Source: Flavobacteriales bacterium (lineage in GTDB: Bacteria; Bacteroidota; Bacteroidia; Flavobacteriales_D; Parvicellaceae). From it: a DNA stretch of 64,000 nt. The notes under the pieces were generated by a model that was not told the DNA's origin, searched no databases, and worked only from the letters and a program-made list of their open reading frames with translations. The position numbers and the translations under genes are program-made. The DNA lies in NCBI GenBank assembly GCA_020631555.1, contig JAHDGY010000006.1, positions 1 to 64,000 on the forward strand, in the 5' to 3' direction. Positions within the stretch are counted from its first letter, which is position 1. Each line of letters starts with the position of its first letter. This document shows positions 50,701 through 60,301 of this stretch, piece by piece.

Positions 50701-51503
50701 ATCATTATCGTTCGGCATTGGCAGGAACAGCTAAAAATTTTGAAGTTCCAATGACTACCGACAGTGAGCAGCTAGTGTGGATCGATACGTTTTTAAATCC
50801 GATTCGATTAGAAGGTGATGCTTTGAAGGAAATTGCTTGTATAGCGTTCGAAATAACCGATAAGAAGCGCGCTGAGCAGGAATTGAAACTTTCGTTAAAA
50901 GAGAAAGAAATTCTATTGAAGGAGGTCCACCATCGTGTTAAAAATAACTTGCAGGTTATTTCTAGTATATTGAATCTACAGTCATCTTACGTTAAGGAAC
51001 AGAGTACTTTGGACATATTGAGGGAAAGTCAAAATCGCATCAAATCAATGTCTTTTATTCATGAAAGTTTGTACCATACCAAGAATTTTTCCTCAATAAA
51101 TTTCTCTGAATACATTAGTAATCTCTCGAAAAATTTAGTGCATTCTTATCGATTGACGGGAAGTAATATTGAACTTAACTTGGGGGTAAACGAGGTTAGC
51201 TTAAGTTTAGATCAGGCAATTCCTTGCGGATTGATTGTAAACGAGTTGGTTTCAAACGCTTTGAAATATGCATTTCCCAACGACAAGGGGGGAATTTCGA
51301 TTCTACTAAGTCGCCACGATAATGAGATTCATTTGCAAGTAGAAGACGATGGAATTGGATTGCCGGATGACTTAGATCCCGAGAACACAGACACTTTAGG
51401 ACTTCAATTGGTTTTTACCTTGGTTGAGCAGTTAGATGGCAAGCTAGATTTACGTTCCGAAAACGGAACCAAATATTTACTTAAATTTGTCTTGGATAAT
51501 TAA
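47757..51503 (+). CDS. Multi-PAS sensor histidine kinase, HisKA_2 type
   Basis: 1248 aa; several tandem PAS segments each followed by RDITE-like ends; [30 protein letters not shown]-box; [37 protein letters not shown]. Confidence 0.93.
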   Translation: MREYFELFFSNTYDAILLIDEASSHIIDCNETALELFEINKKESIIGFPWWSLSKVHVSRQEMSYMRDIIHQDKRFSFVKESTTEKGKIFISEINISLFENEERNYLLTRISNITDQYEAKQSLKLSEEKNISLLNAIPDLMFVINRDGIYEDFKSYNRALLIDPEDSIIGRKVTDTKLPSEVGNLILDNVQTVLKTSELQQFEYSLDFNGSIKHLEARMTKVNAQAVLSIVRDITELKEYRKLLVESNLRLTTVLDNIDHLVYNISIGPSGEKNIKYISPQIEKLYGFTVDEYITLVKSGNVMNYYHPEDLEDIVKKSKVLKDKKEVQTLVYRFKPKHAKEYIYIEESVFPQFSKKGMHISNLGIARDVTERILSEEKIRISEKSYRDMFNYSTDLLYVLDNKFKILDFNKAVEERTGLKDDDLFGKLPNFFVQVSKEGKEEIEEKLTEAWKFGSLTVDWWCEDSDGMQFPVELIISRSQYFGQDVLVVTGRDISERLRSQRVIEESRRSFKNLVDNSPNGIVIHAEGTILYVNPSVLNMFGLDAEDEDVLIGQGTYSNHLYDMLTDDSKEVMLDRASYYERGILPPTQEVMGIGADGTSLHMELESVFTDYQGQKSIQTFWYNLEDRKKFEKERLRAEVAEETNVQLEKEIQNHKKTQQILIETRSFVEYMFSSSLDMIIAADLDQKITNISPSAQQLFGYAKEDLIGQEYSTLYADIKEYQKLKKQIDRTGKYSGEINSLKRDGSSFPAYLSASTVQDKDGKVLGLMGVSRDITEIKKAEQRLVSSERRYRELFENMIEAIFVMDSDLTVQQMNKAAMNLLEVKKKEIGGLKVIDFVHEDDEPFFSSYFSELSKGKNPAEIQVRLVSIQRSVKHVNVSAYKVEQNGETVGYRGLFRDITESKEAAEVIKEQSSKIESIFENTSNMMIWTLDKELNITSYNSNFKSVITNKFGSSVDIGYSFADAIKSRVEEKDFDELIHHYRSALAGTAKNFEVPMTTDSEQLVWIDTFLNPIRLEGDALKEIACIAFEITDKKRAEQELKLSLKEKEILLKEVHHRVKNNLQVISSILNLQSSYVKEQSTLDILRESQNRIKSMSFIHESLYHTKNFSSINFSEYISNLSKNLVHSYRLTGSNIELNLGVNEVSLSLDQAIPCGLIVNELVSNALKYAFPNDKGGISILLSRHDNEIHLQVEDDGIGLPDDLDPENTDTLGLQLVFTLVEQLDGKLDLRSENGTKYLLKFVLDN

Positions 51504-51524
51504 ATCGTAAAAAGAGCATCGCGC

Positions 51525-52280
51525 ATGTCGAAAACTAATGTTTTAGTTATTGAGGATGAGAGTATTGTTTCTAAGGATATTCAGCACAGTCTTCAAAAAC
51601 TTGGTTACAATGTGGTTGGTGCGGCGTCTACTGGTGAGCGTGCTATTGAGCTTGCTCATGAAGTATCACCCGACATCATCCTGATGGATATCATGTTGAA
51701 AGGTGATATCAATGGGATTGACGCTGCTTCAAAAATCAAAGAATCTTTACAGATGCCAGTCATATTTTTGACTGCTTATGCTGATGAGAATACGCTTGCA
51801 AAGGCGAAAGTTACTGAACCATATGCGTACATTATAAAGCCATTCAAGGAGGTAGATTTACATACTTCAATAGAAATGGCGTTGTACAAGCATGGTAAAG
51901 AGAAAGAAGTGATCAAGGAACGCGACATGTTGTACAGCATTGTTGAAGGACGAGAAGGGAATCCAGGGTTTATTTTTGTAAAGTCTAACTCTAGGCTTGT
52001 TAAGTTAAATTCTTCTGATATATATTTCGTTGAGGCTCTTAAGGATTATGTGGTGATCAATACATTGAAAACCAGGTATACTATCCATTCAACAATGAAG
52101 GAAATTGAGCGTAAACTGCCAGAAGGAGAATTTGTAAGAGTACATCGTTCATTTATCGTCCGTTTAGATAAGATTGCCTCCATTGAACATTCTACCATTG
52201 TTTTAGAAAAGGAAAAGAAAATTATTCCGATCGGAGGATCTTATAAGGATGAGCTCTCTAAGCGAATCAACTTGATTTAG
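51525..52280 (+). CDS. LytTR-family response regulator
   Basis: Receiver (IEDESIVSKDIQ, ILMDIMLKGDINGIDAA) plus LytTR domain (YFVEALKDYVVINTLKTRYTIHSTMKEIE...FVRVHRSFIV). Confidence 0.93.
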   Translation: MSKTNVLVIEDESIVSKDIQHSLQKLGYNVVGAASTGERAIELAHEVSPDIILMDIMLKGDINGIDAASKIKESLQMPVIFLTAYADENTLAKAKVTEPYAYIIKPFKEVDLHTSIEMALYKHGKEKEVIKERDMLYSIVEGREGNPGFIFVKSNSRLVKLNSSDIYFVEALKDYVVINTLKTRYTIHSTMKEIERKLPEGEFVRVHRSFIVRLDKIASIEHSTIVLEKEKKIIPIGGSYKDELSKRINLI

Positions 52281-54423
52281 GAAGAGGTTTCATTTCAAAA
52301 TCCAACTGTTTAGTGATTAGATCAGCGTTAGTTAATTTCACGTTAACTTGATCGCCTAATCCGTATGTTTTCTTTGAGTTGTGTCCAACAACCAGATGTT
52401 GTTCTGGATCGAAGTAGAAATAATCTCCCGCAAGACTATCTAGTCGAACCAAACCTTCGCACTTGGAGTCTTCAACTTCCACAAAAATTCCCCATTCGGT
52501 GACACCTGATATTTTTCCTAGAAAGGTCTCTCCTACTTTATCTTCCATAAAACGGACTTGCATAAATTTAATGGAAGATCTTTCTGCGTCAACTGCCTTT
52601 TTTTCTTGTTCCGAACAATGTTTGCATTGAGATTCCAAACTTTTGCCATCAGGAATATTGTTGTGGCTTAAATAATCGAACAATAAACGGTGTACAATTA
52701 GATCCGGATACCGCCGAATAGGTGAGGTAAAATGGCTGTAATATTTGAAAGCAAGTCCATAGTGGCCAATATTATCGGAGCTGTAAACCGCCTTAGCCAT
52801 TGATTTGATAACCATTGGGCTGATTAGTGCAGCTTCTCCATTCTCTTTTGCTTCATTAAGCAACCGATTAAGCGCAAGTGAGGCTGGTTTACCTTTTTCA
52901 AATTTTATTTTGTACCCGAAACGGTTTACAAACAGCTTTAAATCGGACAATTTTTCAGGATCGGGTTTGTCGTGTATTCTGTATACAAATGGTCGAATTG
53001 GATTACCTTTCTCAGGTGCACCAATGTACTTAGCTACTTGTTTATTAGCAAGCAACATAAATTCCTCGATTAGTTTGTTGGCCTCCAATGATATTTTCTG
53101 ATGCACCGCCACTGGTTGGTCAAGCATATTAAGTTCAAACTTGACTTCGTGGCTTTCAATTTCCAATGCGCCTTCGTCTATTCTGTCCGAACGCATTTTT
53201 CTGGCGAGTGAGTTTAATTGGATTATTTCTTCGGAATACTCACCGTTAGAACCATCAATTATATTTTGTGCCTCTGCGTAAGTGAACCGTTTGTTAGACA
53301 ATATGATGGATTTCCCGAACCATTCGCTAATCAGGTTTGCTTTTTCGTCTAACTCGAAAACCACTGAAAATGCAAGTTTTTCTTCATTCGGTCGAAGCGA
53401 GCATAAATCGTTCGATAAAATTTCTGGCAGCATGGGCACTACCCTATCCACTAAATAAACGGAAGTAGCTCGTCGGTAAGCCTCCTTATCTATCACCGAT
53501 CCTGGACGCACGTAATGTCCAACGTCTGCAATGTGAACACCAACTTCAACATTACCATTTGGAAGTTTTTTTACAGACAAAGCGTCGTCAAAGTCTTTTG
53601 CATCGTCTGGGTCAATGGTGATGGTTATGATGTCTCTAAAATCTCGTCGTGAATTAATTTCTTCTTGTGTAAACTCGCGAGGAATGGCATTGGCTATAGC
53701 ATTAACATTTTCCGGAAAATGATAGGGTAAATCAAATTCTGCTAATATTGCGTGCATTTCGGTGTTTTGCTCTCCCCTTCTACCCAAAACTTCAATTACT
53801 TTGGCAAAAGGTGAATCTGCTCTATCGGGCCAATCGGTTATTTCAACTAGAACTTTATCGCGTTCTGTCGCACCATTGATTTTATTGAGGGGAATGAAAA
53901 AATCGACATGAATGCCTCTGTTATCGGCTGTAAAAAAGGCGAAATTCTCCATTATTTCTAGTGTACCTACAAATTCGTTTCTAGAACGTTCTAAAATTTC
54001 ATGTACCTGTCCTTCTATTTTTCCTCGCCGATTGGATATAAACGCAGATACGATATCACCTGAAAGAGCTTTTCCAGTATTTTTTTTGTGAACGAATATA
54101 TCTACATCGGATTGTTCAGTTCGGATAAACGCAGATCCACGTCTTGTGAAATCTATCTGACCGACAATGGTCTCTCGCCTATTATTGAACGAATATTTGC
54201 CCCTTTCCGATGATTTTAAATCTTTTGCAGAAACCATTTCTAACAATAACTGGTTGATCAATTTTCGTTGGTTGCTGTCGGTAACGTCCAATAATGCAGA
54301 AATTTGTTTGTAGTTGTAATTTTTAGATGGATTGGCACTAAATATTTTAAGAACTTTACGACGCAAAGAGGTTTTTAATTTAACATTTGAGCGTTTCATT
54401 CTAATCTTTCGTTTTTTGGCCAT
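52267..54423 (-). CDS. rnr: Ribonuclease R
   Basis: 718 aa; TIDPDDAKDFDDALSVKKLPNGNVEVGVHIADVGHYV; FTSPIRRYPDLIVHRLL; C-terminal S1 domain. Confidence 0.96.
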   Translation of the reverse strand: MAKKRKIRMKRSNVKLKTSLRRKVLKIFSANPSKNYNYKQISALLDVTDSNQRKLINQLLLEMVSAKDLKSSERGKYSFNNRRETIVGQIDFTRRGSAFIRTEQSDVDIFVHKKNTGKALSGDIVSAFISNRRGKIEGQVHEILERSRNEFVGTLEIMENFAFFTADNRGIHVDFFIPLNKINGATERDKVLVEITDWPDRADSPFAKVIEVLGRRGEQNTEMHAILAEFDLPYHFPENVNAIANAIPREFTQEEINSRRDFRDIITITIDPDDAKDFDDALSVKKLPNGNVEVGVHIADVGHYVRPGSVIDKEAYRRATSVYLVDRVVPMLPEILSNDLCSLRPNEEKLAFSVVFELDEKANLISEWFGKSIILSNKRFTYAEAQNIIDGSNGEYSEEIIQLNSLARKMRSDRIDEGALEIESHEVKFELNMLDQPVAVHQKISLEANKLIEEFMLLANKQVAKYIGAPEKGNPIRPFVYRIHDKPDPEKLSDLKLFVNRFGYKIKFEKGKPASLALNRLLNEAKENGEAALISPMVIKSMAKAVYSSDNIGHYGLAFKYYSHFTSPIRRYPDLIVHRLLFDYLSHNNIPDGKSLESQCKHCSEQEKKAVDAERSSIKFMQVRFMEDKVGETFLGKISGVTEWGIFVEVEDSKCEGLVRLDSLAGDYFYFDPEQHLVVGHNSKKTYGLGDQVNVKLTNADLITKQLDFEMKPLPKSS

Positions 54424-54540
54424 GAATTCCTAATTATTGATACGCAATAATATGGTATCTAGCGATTACAATTAAGCTTGGAATGATATAATTAGTAACA
54501 TTGTAGTTTTGAAAGGATTTATCTCCCGTTAAACCCGCGC

Positions 54541-56952
54541 ATGAAGAAGTTAATTTGGACTTTATTACCTGTTTTAGCGCTAGTCGGAAAGACTTCGTAT
54601 TCACAAGTTGTGATTAACGAGCTGATGATTAAGCCTAGTTCAGCCCAAGACGCTGCCATTCAGTCTTTGGTTGATACTTGTTGTCCCACCCATGGTTATG
54701 AATGGATAGAACTTTATAACAGACACTTTTGCGATAGTGTTGACATAAGTTGTTTTACAATAGCTTCATCAACTTCAGCCAACAACTCCGGATCTTTTCA
54801 ATTTCCGGAAGGAACTAAGATTGGCCCGAAGGATAGAATTGTGATTGGTGGTGGAGGTGTTTCTGGCGCGGATTTAAAACTTTCTGATTTGATAAACTCA
54901 TTAAATTATTGTGGATCGGCACAGTGGAGTTTGTCGGATGGAGATGGATGGTTGGCGTTGTACAATGAACTTGGTGGCGTTGAAAGTGCTGTTTATTGGA
55001 CCGAATCTGTTCAATCTAATCCTGAAGGGTATGCTATTTCAAACTCAATATTTTCAGGAAAGCCTTGTAGCCCAAACTTGTGTGGAAATTCTGATTTAAG
55101 ACGGTTTACCCAATTGGTAAATAACGGAAACACCCATTATGCAGGTGTTGTCGGACCAGCCACTGGATATTCATTAGCTCGTGTCGTCGATGGTGTGGAT
55201 CAATGGGCATACATGGAAAAGCCTTCTTTAGGTCTGTGCAACAACGGAAAATGTGTTGGTCTAGTGGTTGATAGTGTTCAAATTGTTTCGGACAGTATGT
55301 GCTTTGGCGATTGTGCTGGCGAAGCTATTATTCACTACAGTGGAGGTGTTACGCCATATTCTGTTGACTGGTATGATGAAGGCGGGATATTGGTTGCTCA
55401 AGGAAATACGCTTAATGGAGCCTGTGCAGGAACATATTATGTTCATGTAAAGGATAGCTCTGTTGTCACTTGTGGCACTTGGTCTTTTGTCGAATTCACT
55501 GCTCGTGAGGCAATCACTTGGGTTTCTACTGCGTTTGTTTCAAGTTGTGATTCTGCAATTGGTTCGATCAATATTATTGGTCAGGGTGGTTCAGGTGGTC
55601 CATACCAATATAAATTGGATTCAGGGTCCTTTCAGTCTTCTGGAGACTTTGAAAAGTTGTGGCCAAATTTTTACGACATTACTTTAAAAGACTCAAAGGG
55701 ATGCGAAACAATTGCTTCAATTCCAGTAAATTCTAATGTTAATCCGAGTCCGGTTACAATTACTTCAACTCCTTCTAAATGTCATGGGAATCCAGATACT
55801 TTGGTTATTGAAACTACAGGATTTGTTACCCCTGTGCAATATAGTTTTAATGGAGGTCCTTTTCAGTTGGGAAGTAGTAAATCGAAGTATTATGCCGATC
55901 CAGGTGTTCTTAACCTTATTATAAAGGATACTGTTAACAATTGTCCTTTTGTAAAGCAAATGTGGATTGAAACTCCTCCAAAAATGAATGTAAGTAATTC
56001 GATTGTTCATGCTACTTGTGCTGGTGATAATGGAATGTTGGATATTCATGCATATGGTGGGGTAGCTCCACTTAGCTTTAGTGTTAACGGGGGTGGCAGC
56101 TTTGGGCCAAACGCTTCGTTTTCCAATCTGGCAGGGATGGATTATCATTATGTGGTTAAGGATAGTCTCGGTTGTGAGTTTCATGATACGGTTACGGTTC
56201 TAGGCAATCAGGGACCGACAGTGCGGTCTGTCGGGGTTATTGAGATGCTCTGTAATGAAGATTGTAATGGAGTAATTAAAGTAAAGGCAGAAGGAATCGG
56301 CCAACTATCCTATTTTATAAACGGGGTAACAAACGATTCTTCTGGCAATTTTTACAACTTATGTCCTGATTCTTACTCCATCCAGATTGAAGACGGAGAC
56401 GGTTGTACGACAGATACTACGGTAACTATAACGGATGCGTTGGGGGTAAACGCTGGGATGACTTCAGATCCGGTTTCTGGGGAGCCTCCTTTGGAGGTGA
56501 CTTTTACCAATAGTAGCGCTAGTGCGCTGCATTATGAATGGAATCTGGGAATTCCTGGAGCAAAGGCTGTTAGTTTCGACACCAATTTTACTTATGAATT
56601 TGGAGGTGTGTATAATGTTAATTTGATAGCTTCAAATTCTTTCTGCTACGACACGGCGCTTGCCAAGATTAATGTTGAGGTAAAGTTCCCAAATGTTTTT
56701 TCGCCCAATGGAGATGGTTATAATGATCTGTTTCATTTGGTAATTTATGGGACAACAGAATATTCTGGCAACATCTATAACAGGTGGGGGGAACAAGTAT
56801 TTACGTTTTTTGGGCCTCAAAGTCGATGGGATGGAAGAACTTTTCCGGCTGGAAGAATTTGTCCCGCTGGAACCTACTTTTACGACGTTAAGGTTGTAAA
56901 TGAAGATGGAACTTCCACAAATTATAAAGGGACAGTTACCCTCTTAAGATAA
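54541..56952 (+). CDS. Secreted lamin-tail-domain protein with PKD and T9SS type B (CHU_C/gliding motility-associated) C-terminal domain
   Basis: Signal peptide; VVINELMIKPSS...YEWIELYNRHFCDSVDISCFTI LTD; repeated Ig-like/SprB-like units; NVFSPNGDGYNDLFHLVIYGTTEYSGNIYNRWGEQVF...GTYFYDVKVV. Confidence 0.92.
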   Translation: MKKLIWTLLPVLALVGKTSYSQVVINELMIKPSSAQDAAIQSLVDTCCPTHGYEWIELYNRHFCDSVDISCFTIASSTSANNSGSFQFPEGTKIGPKDRIVIGGGGVSGADLKLSDLINSLNYCGSAQWSLSDGDGWLALYNELGGVESAVYWTESVQSNPEGYAISNSIFSGKPCSPNLCGNSDLRRFTQLVNNGNTHYAGVVGPATGYSLARVVDGVDQWAYMEKPSLGLCNNGKCVGLVVDSVQIVSDSMCFGDCAGEAIIHYSGGVTPYSVDWYDEGGILVAQGNTLNGACAGTYYVHVKDSSVVTCGTWSFVEFTAREAITWVSTAFVSSCDSAIGSINIIGQGGSGGPYQYKLDSGSFQSSGDFEKLWPNFYDITLKDSKGCETIASIPVNSNVNPSPVTITSTPSKCHGNPDTLVIETTGFVTPVQYSFNGGPFQLGSSKSKYYADPGVLNLIIKDTVNNCPFVKQMWIETPPKMNVSNSIVHATCAGDNGMLDIHAYGGVAPLSFSVNGGGSFGPNASFSNLAGMDYHYVVKDSLGCEFHDTVTVLGNQGPTVRSVGVIEMLCNEDCNGVIKVKAEGIGQLSYFINGVTNDSSGNFYNLCPDSYSIQIEDGDGCTTDTTVTITDALGVNAGMTSDPVSGEPPLEVTFTNSSASALHYEWNLGIPGAKAVSFDTNFTYEFGGVYNVNLIASNSFCYDTALAKINVEVKFPNVFSPNGDGYNDLFHLVIYGTTEYSGNIYNRWGEQVFTFFGPQSRWDGRTFPAGRICPAGTYFYDVKVVNEDGTSTNYKGTVTLLR

Positions 56953-56954
56953 GT

Positions 56955-57716
56955 TTAGATTGTTTTTAATCTATTGATAAATAATCGTAGTCGGCTTCTG
57001 CTTATCGGGAGCTCGCTGCCGGAGCGCATGATAACGAAGTGACCGTTCTCTGTGGAATATCCGGATAAGTACTTCAGGTTGATCAAATGCGATTTATGGA
57101 GTCTAAAAAACTTGTTTGGGTCAAGAAATTCTTCATAAACTTTAAGTGTTCGAGTATCTAGGTAACCCGATCCGTCGATAAATTGTAGTTTGCAGCAATT
57201 GCCGTCTGCGCTGATGGATACAATATCCATATCGTCCACGATTTTCATTCCTCTTGAATGCCTAATGGTGAACCTATTTATTTGGTTTCTTTGCAAAGAA
57301 TCAGAAAGATTAGAAAGTATTTTATCGTAGTTATATTGTCCTGGCTGCTGAACGAGACTGCAAACATGATTAACTGCTGTAATTAGTTCATCAATGTTTA
57401 CTGGTTTTAAAAGGTAATTTATTGCATTGGCTTGAAAAGCCTTAATTGCAAAATCTTTAAATGCTGTTACAAATACAACAAAGAAATTTCTTTCTGGAAT
57501 AGCCTCTAGTAAATCGAAACCTTCTGAGCCAGAAGGCATCATAATATCTAGAAATACCACTTTAGGTTTTAGATGTTCGATTTTATCAAGCCCATCATTT
57601 TTTCCTTGTGCAGTACCAACTACCTGAAGTTTAGGACAAAACTTTGCAATTAGATCTTTTAAATTCTCTCTTGCATGAAGTTCATCGTCTATGATTAGTG
57701 TTGGTATTTGATTCAT
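56955..57716 (-). CDS. LytTR-family response regulator
   Basis: Receiver (LIIDDELHARENLKDLI, VFLDIMMPSGSEGFDLLEAI) plus LytTR (VSISADGNCCKLQFIDGSGYLDTRTLKVYEEFLDPNKFFRLHKSHLINL). Confidence 0.93.
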   Translation of the reverse strand: MNQIPTLIIDDELHARENLKDLIAKFCPKLQVVGTAQGKNDGLDKIEHLKPKVVFLDIMMPSGSEGFDLLEAIPERNFFVVFVTAFKDFAIKAFQANAINYLLKPVNIDELITAVNHVCSLVQQPGQYNYDKILSNLSDSLQRNQINRFTIRHSRGMKIVDDMDIVSISADGNCCKLQFIDGSGYLDTRTLKVYEEFLDPNKFFRLHKSHLINLKYLSGYSTENGHFVIMRSGSELPISRSRLRLFINRLKTI

Positions 57717-57915
57717 AGGGTTTTGAGTCTGTTTTCGGCCCAGTATAGTTGAACGAATATTATCACCGAAAATAGGAAAAACCGAATATTAACATTTGTT
57801 CGCCCTTCACTAAACATTAAATGCCGTTAAATTGTTTGGCGTTTGAAACTTAACATTGATTAGATACCTTCATTGTATCGACCATGGGAAAGGTAGATAA
57901 AGTAAATGTTTTTCT

Positions 57916-57943
57916 AGTTCCAGTGGATTAATCCACTGGAACT
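57916..57943. repeat. 28-bp perfect palindrome
   Basis: AGTTCCAGTGGATTAATCCACTGGAACT equals its own reverse complement. Confidence 0.9.
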
Positions 57944-58069
57944 TAGTTAACTGAAGCCTATAAGACCTTGGTGAGTGATTTGAAATTGGTATTGAAGAAT
58001 GTGCCATTTTGGACCTCCAAAAAAGATTATCCTCTGGTGTTTATTGGATTGTTTCCTTTAATAAGTTAA

Positions 58070-58097
58070 GACCGGCTCTTTGTAGTCGGTCTTTTCT
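58070..58097 (+). terminator. Stem-loop followed by T-rich tract (approximate bounds)
   Basis: AAGACCG-gctctttgtagt-CGGTCTTTT. Confidence 0.45.
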
Positions 58098-58147
58098 ACA
58101 GGTTTTTGAAACCGGAATTGCTCTGTAATTTATTACATTAGTGTCAA

Positions 58148-59698
58148 TTACAACGGAATATTTCCATGTTTCTTTTTGGGCATCGTAGCCACCTTATTTT
58201 TAAGCATGTCAAAGGCGCGAATAAGCTTTTTACGTGTTTCTGATGGAGTTATGACCTCATCAACGTATCCTCTAGCCGCCGCATTATATGGGTTAGCAAA
58301 GAGGTCTGCGTATTCTAATTCTTTCTCCTTTAGTTTTTCTTCAGCGTTGGAAGAGGCTTTTATTTCTTTTTTGAAGATAATCTCCGCAGCACCTTTGGCC
58401 CCCATTACGGCAATTTCAGCTGTGGGCCAAGCAAAATTCATGTCTGCCCCAATGTGTTTAGAGTTCATTACGTCGTAAGCACCACCATACGCTTTTCGGG
58501 TAATTACAGTAATTCGTGGTACGGTTGCTTCACCAAAAGCGTATAGAAGTTTAGCACCGTTCGAAATAATTCCGTTCCACTCCTGATCAGTTCCTGGCAG
58601 AAAACCAGGAACGTCTTCAAAGGTTAAAAGCGGAATGTTGAAACAATCGCAAAAACGAACAAATCGAGCAGCCTTTTTTGAACATGCTACATCAAGGACG
58701 CCAGCTAATACCGCAGGTTGGTTAGCTACAATACCAATTGATCTTCCAGCCAAAAGGGCAAAACCAACCACAATATTTTCAGCATAATCTTTTTGAACTT
58801 CAAGAAACGAATTTTCATCTGCGACTAATGCTATAACATCTTTAATGTCATATGGTTGATTCGGGTTTTCGGGAACAACAGAGTTGAGTTTTTCCACGAT
58901 TTCGGAATTGCTCCCTGCATTGGAGTATATTTTCTGTGGAGCTTTATCTTCACAATTCTGAGGAATGTATGACAATACATTTTTCAGAGCGTTGATCGTT
59001 TCAATCTCGTTGGGATGCGAAAAGTGTGTAACTCCTGATTTTGAAGAATGGGTTTGCGCACCGCCGAGATCCTCAGCTGTTACATCTTCGTTGGTAACTG
59101 TCTTTACCACACCTGGTCCTGTTACGAACATATAAGATGTGTTCTCTACCATAAAAATAAAGTCGGTTAGTGCTGGAGAATAAACTGCACCACCTGCGCA
59201 TGGGCCCATTATTGCGGAAAGTTGCGGAATAACACCTGAAGCTTTGATGTTGCGGTGAAAAATATCGGCGTATCCTCCTAATGAAACAACTCCTTCTTGA
59301 ATTCGTGCTCCACCAGAATCGTTCAGTCCAATTACTGGCGCCCCGTTCTCCATTGCCAAATCCATTACTCTACAGATCTTCTCAGCATGTGCCTCTGCCA
59401 GTGAACCACCAAGTACAGTGAAATCCTGTGAAAACACGTATACAAGACGACCGTTAATTGTCCCATATCCTGTTACTACTCCGTCTCCTAAAATCTTTTG
59501 TTTATCCAAGCCAAAGTTGGAAGAACGGTGGACAACAAATTTTCCTATTTCCTCAAAAGATCCTTCGTCCAACAAAAAGTGAATTCTTTCCCTTGCGGTC
59601 AATTTTCCTTTTTTGTGCTGGGAATCTATTCTATCTTGCCCTCCACCTAATTCAGCTTCTGCTGATTTGGATTTTAATAATTCTAGTTTGTCTTCCAT
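58148..59698 (-). CDS. Acyl-CoA (propionyl-CoA-like) carboxylase beta/carboxyltransferase subunit
   Basis: 516 aa; [78 protein letters not shown]. Confidence 0.93.
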   Translation of the reverse strand: MEDKLELLKSKSAEAELGGGQDRIDSQHKKGKLTARERIHFLLDEGSFEEIGKFVVHRSSNFGLDKQKILGDGVVTGYGTINGRLVYVFSQDFTVLGGSLAEAHAEKICRVMDLAMENGAPVIGLNDSGGARIQEGVVSLGGYADIFHRNIKASGVIPQLSAIMGPCAGGAVYSPALTDFIFMVENTSYMFVTGPGVVKTVTNEDVTAEDLGGAQTHSSKSGVTHFSHPNEIETINALKNVLSYIPQNCEDKAPQKIYSNAGSNSEIVEKLNSVVPENPNQPYDIKDVIALVADENSFLEVQKDYAENIVVGFALLAGRSIGIVANQPAVLAGVLDVACSKKAARFVRFCDCFNIPLLTFEDVPGFLPGTDQEWNGIISNGAKLLYAFGEATVPRITVITRKAYGGAYDVMNSKHIGADMNFAWPTAEIAVMGAKGAAEIIFKKEIKASSNAEEKLKEKELEYADLFANPYNAAARGYVDEVITPSETRKKLIRAFDMLKNKVATMPKKKHGNIPL

Positions 59699-59787
59699 GT
59701 ATTTCTGTTTTCAGAATTGACGGCATGAGGTTTTACATTGCGCAGGCCCCAATATTTGGGCTTAAAGGTAGAAAATTGTAGTCTGTT

Positions 59788-60252
59788 CTATTGATCACTA
59801 TTATTCCAATTCTTTTCGGCGGCTTGAAGTAATTTTGTTTCACCTTCTTTCTTCCATTTTTCAAGCGTGTTTATGCCTAGTTTGTTATAAAATAATAACA
59901 GTTTACCTTTCTGAATAAGATAGGATTTGGGATTGATTTTGACCTTGGAGTTGTCTTTCGCTATAGCGTATGCGCACCAACCGCCATAGGCCGGAATGTA
60001 CTTTTCTGGATTTTTGATGAAAGTGGATTTGTTTTGTTCTGTAGTGAATCTAAATTCCACGCCATTTAATTTGTGAGTGAACTGTTTAGAACCTTTAGTT
60101 GGTGAACCAGAAAAGTAAGAAACCACATCGTAACCAGCTGCCATTGCGCCTTTTTGATTGTTGTATTTCTGCCCGGGCTTTTGGGCAATTGCCGCGGAAA
60201 CAATTACGGTAAGCGCGATTACTAAATACGATATCTTCATAGGTTTGGTCAT
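59788..60252 (-). CDS. YHS-domain secreted protein
   Basis: Signal peptide; GYDVVSYFSGSPTKGSKQFTHKLNGVEFRFTTEQNKSTFIKNPEKYIPAYGGWCAYAIA. Confidence 0.9.
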   Translation of the reverse strand: MTKPMKISYLVIALTVIVSAAIAQKPGQKYNNQKGAMAAGYDVVSYFSGSPTKGSKQFTHKLNGVEFRFTTEQNKSTFIKNPEKYIPAYGGWCAYAIAKDNSKVKINPKSYLIQKGKLLLFYNKLGINTLEKWKKEGETKLLQAAEKNWNNSDQ

Positions 60253-60301
60253 ATTAATTTAGTTGTGAATGTATTAACTTAATTAGACAAGTTTAACTCG
60301 A

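Noticed and set aside
58148-59698. Orphan carboxyltransferase subunit without adjacent biotin-carboxylase subunit
   Set aside because: Unlinked subunits are common in Bacteroidetes; not unusual enough to report.
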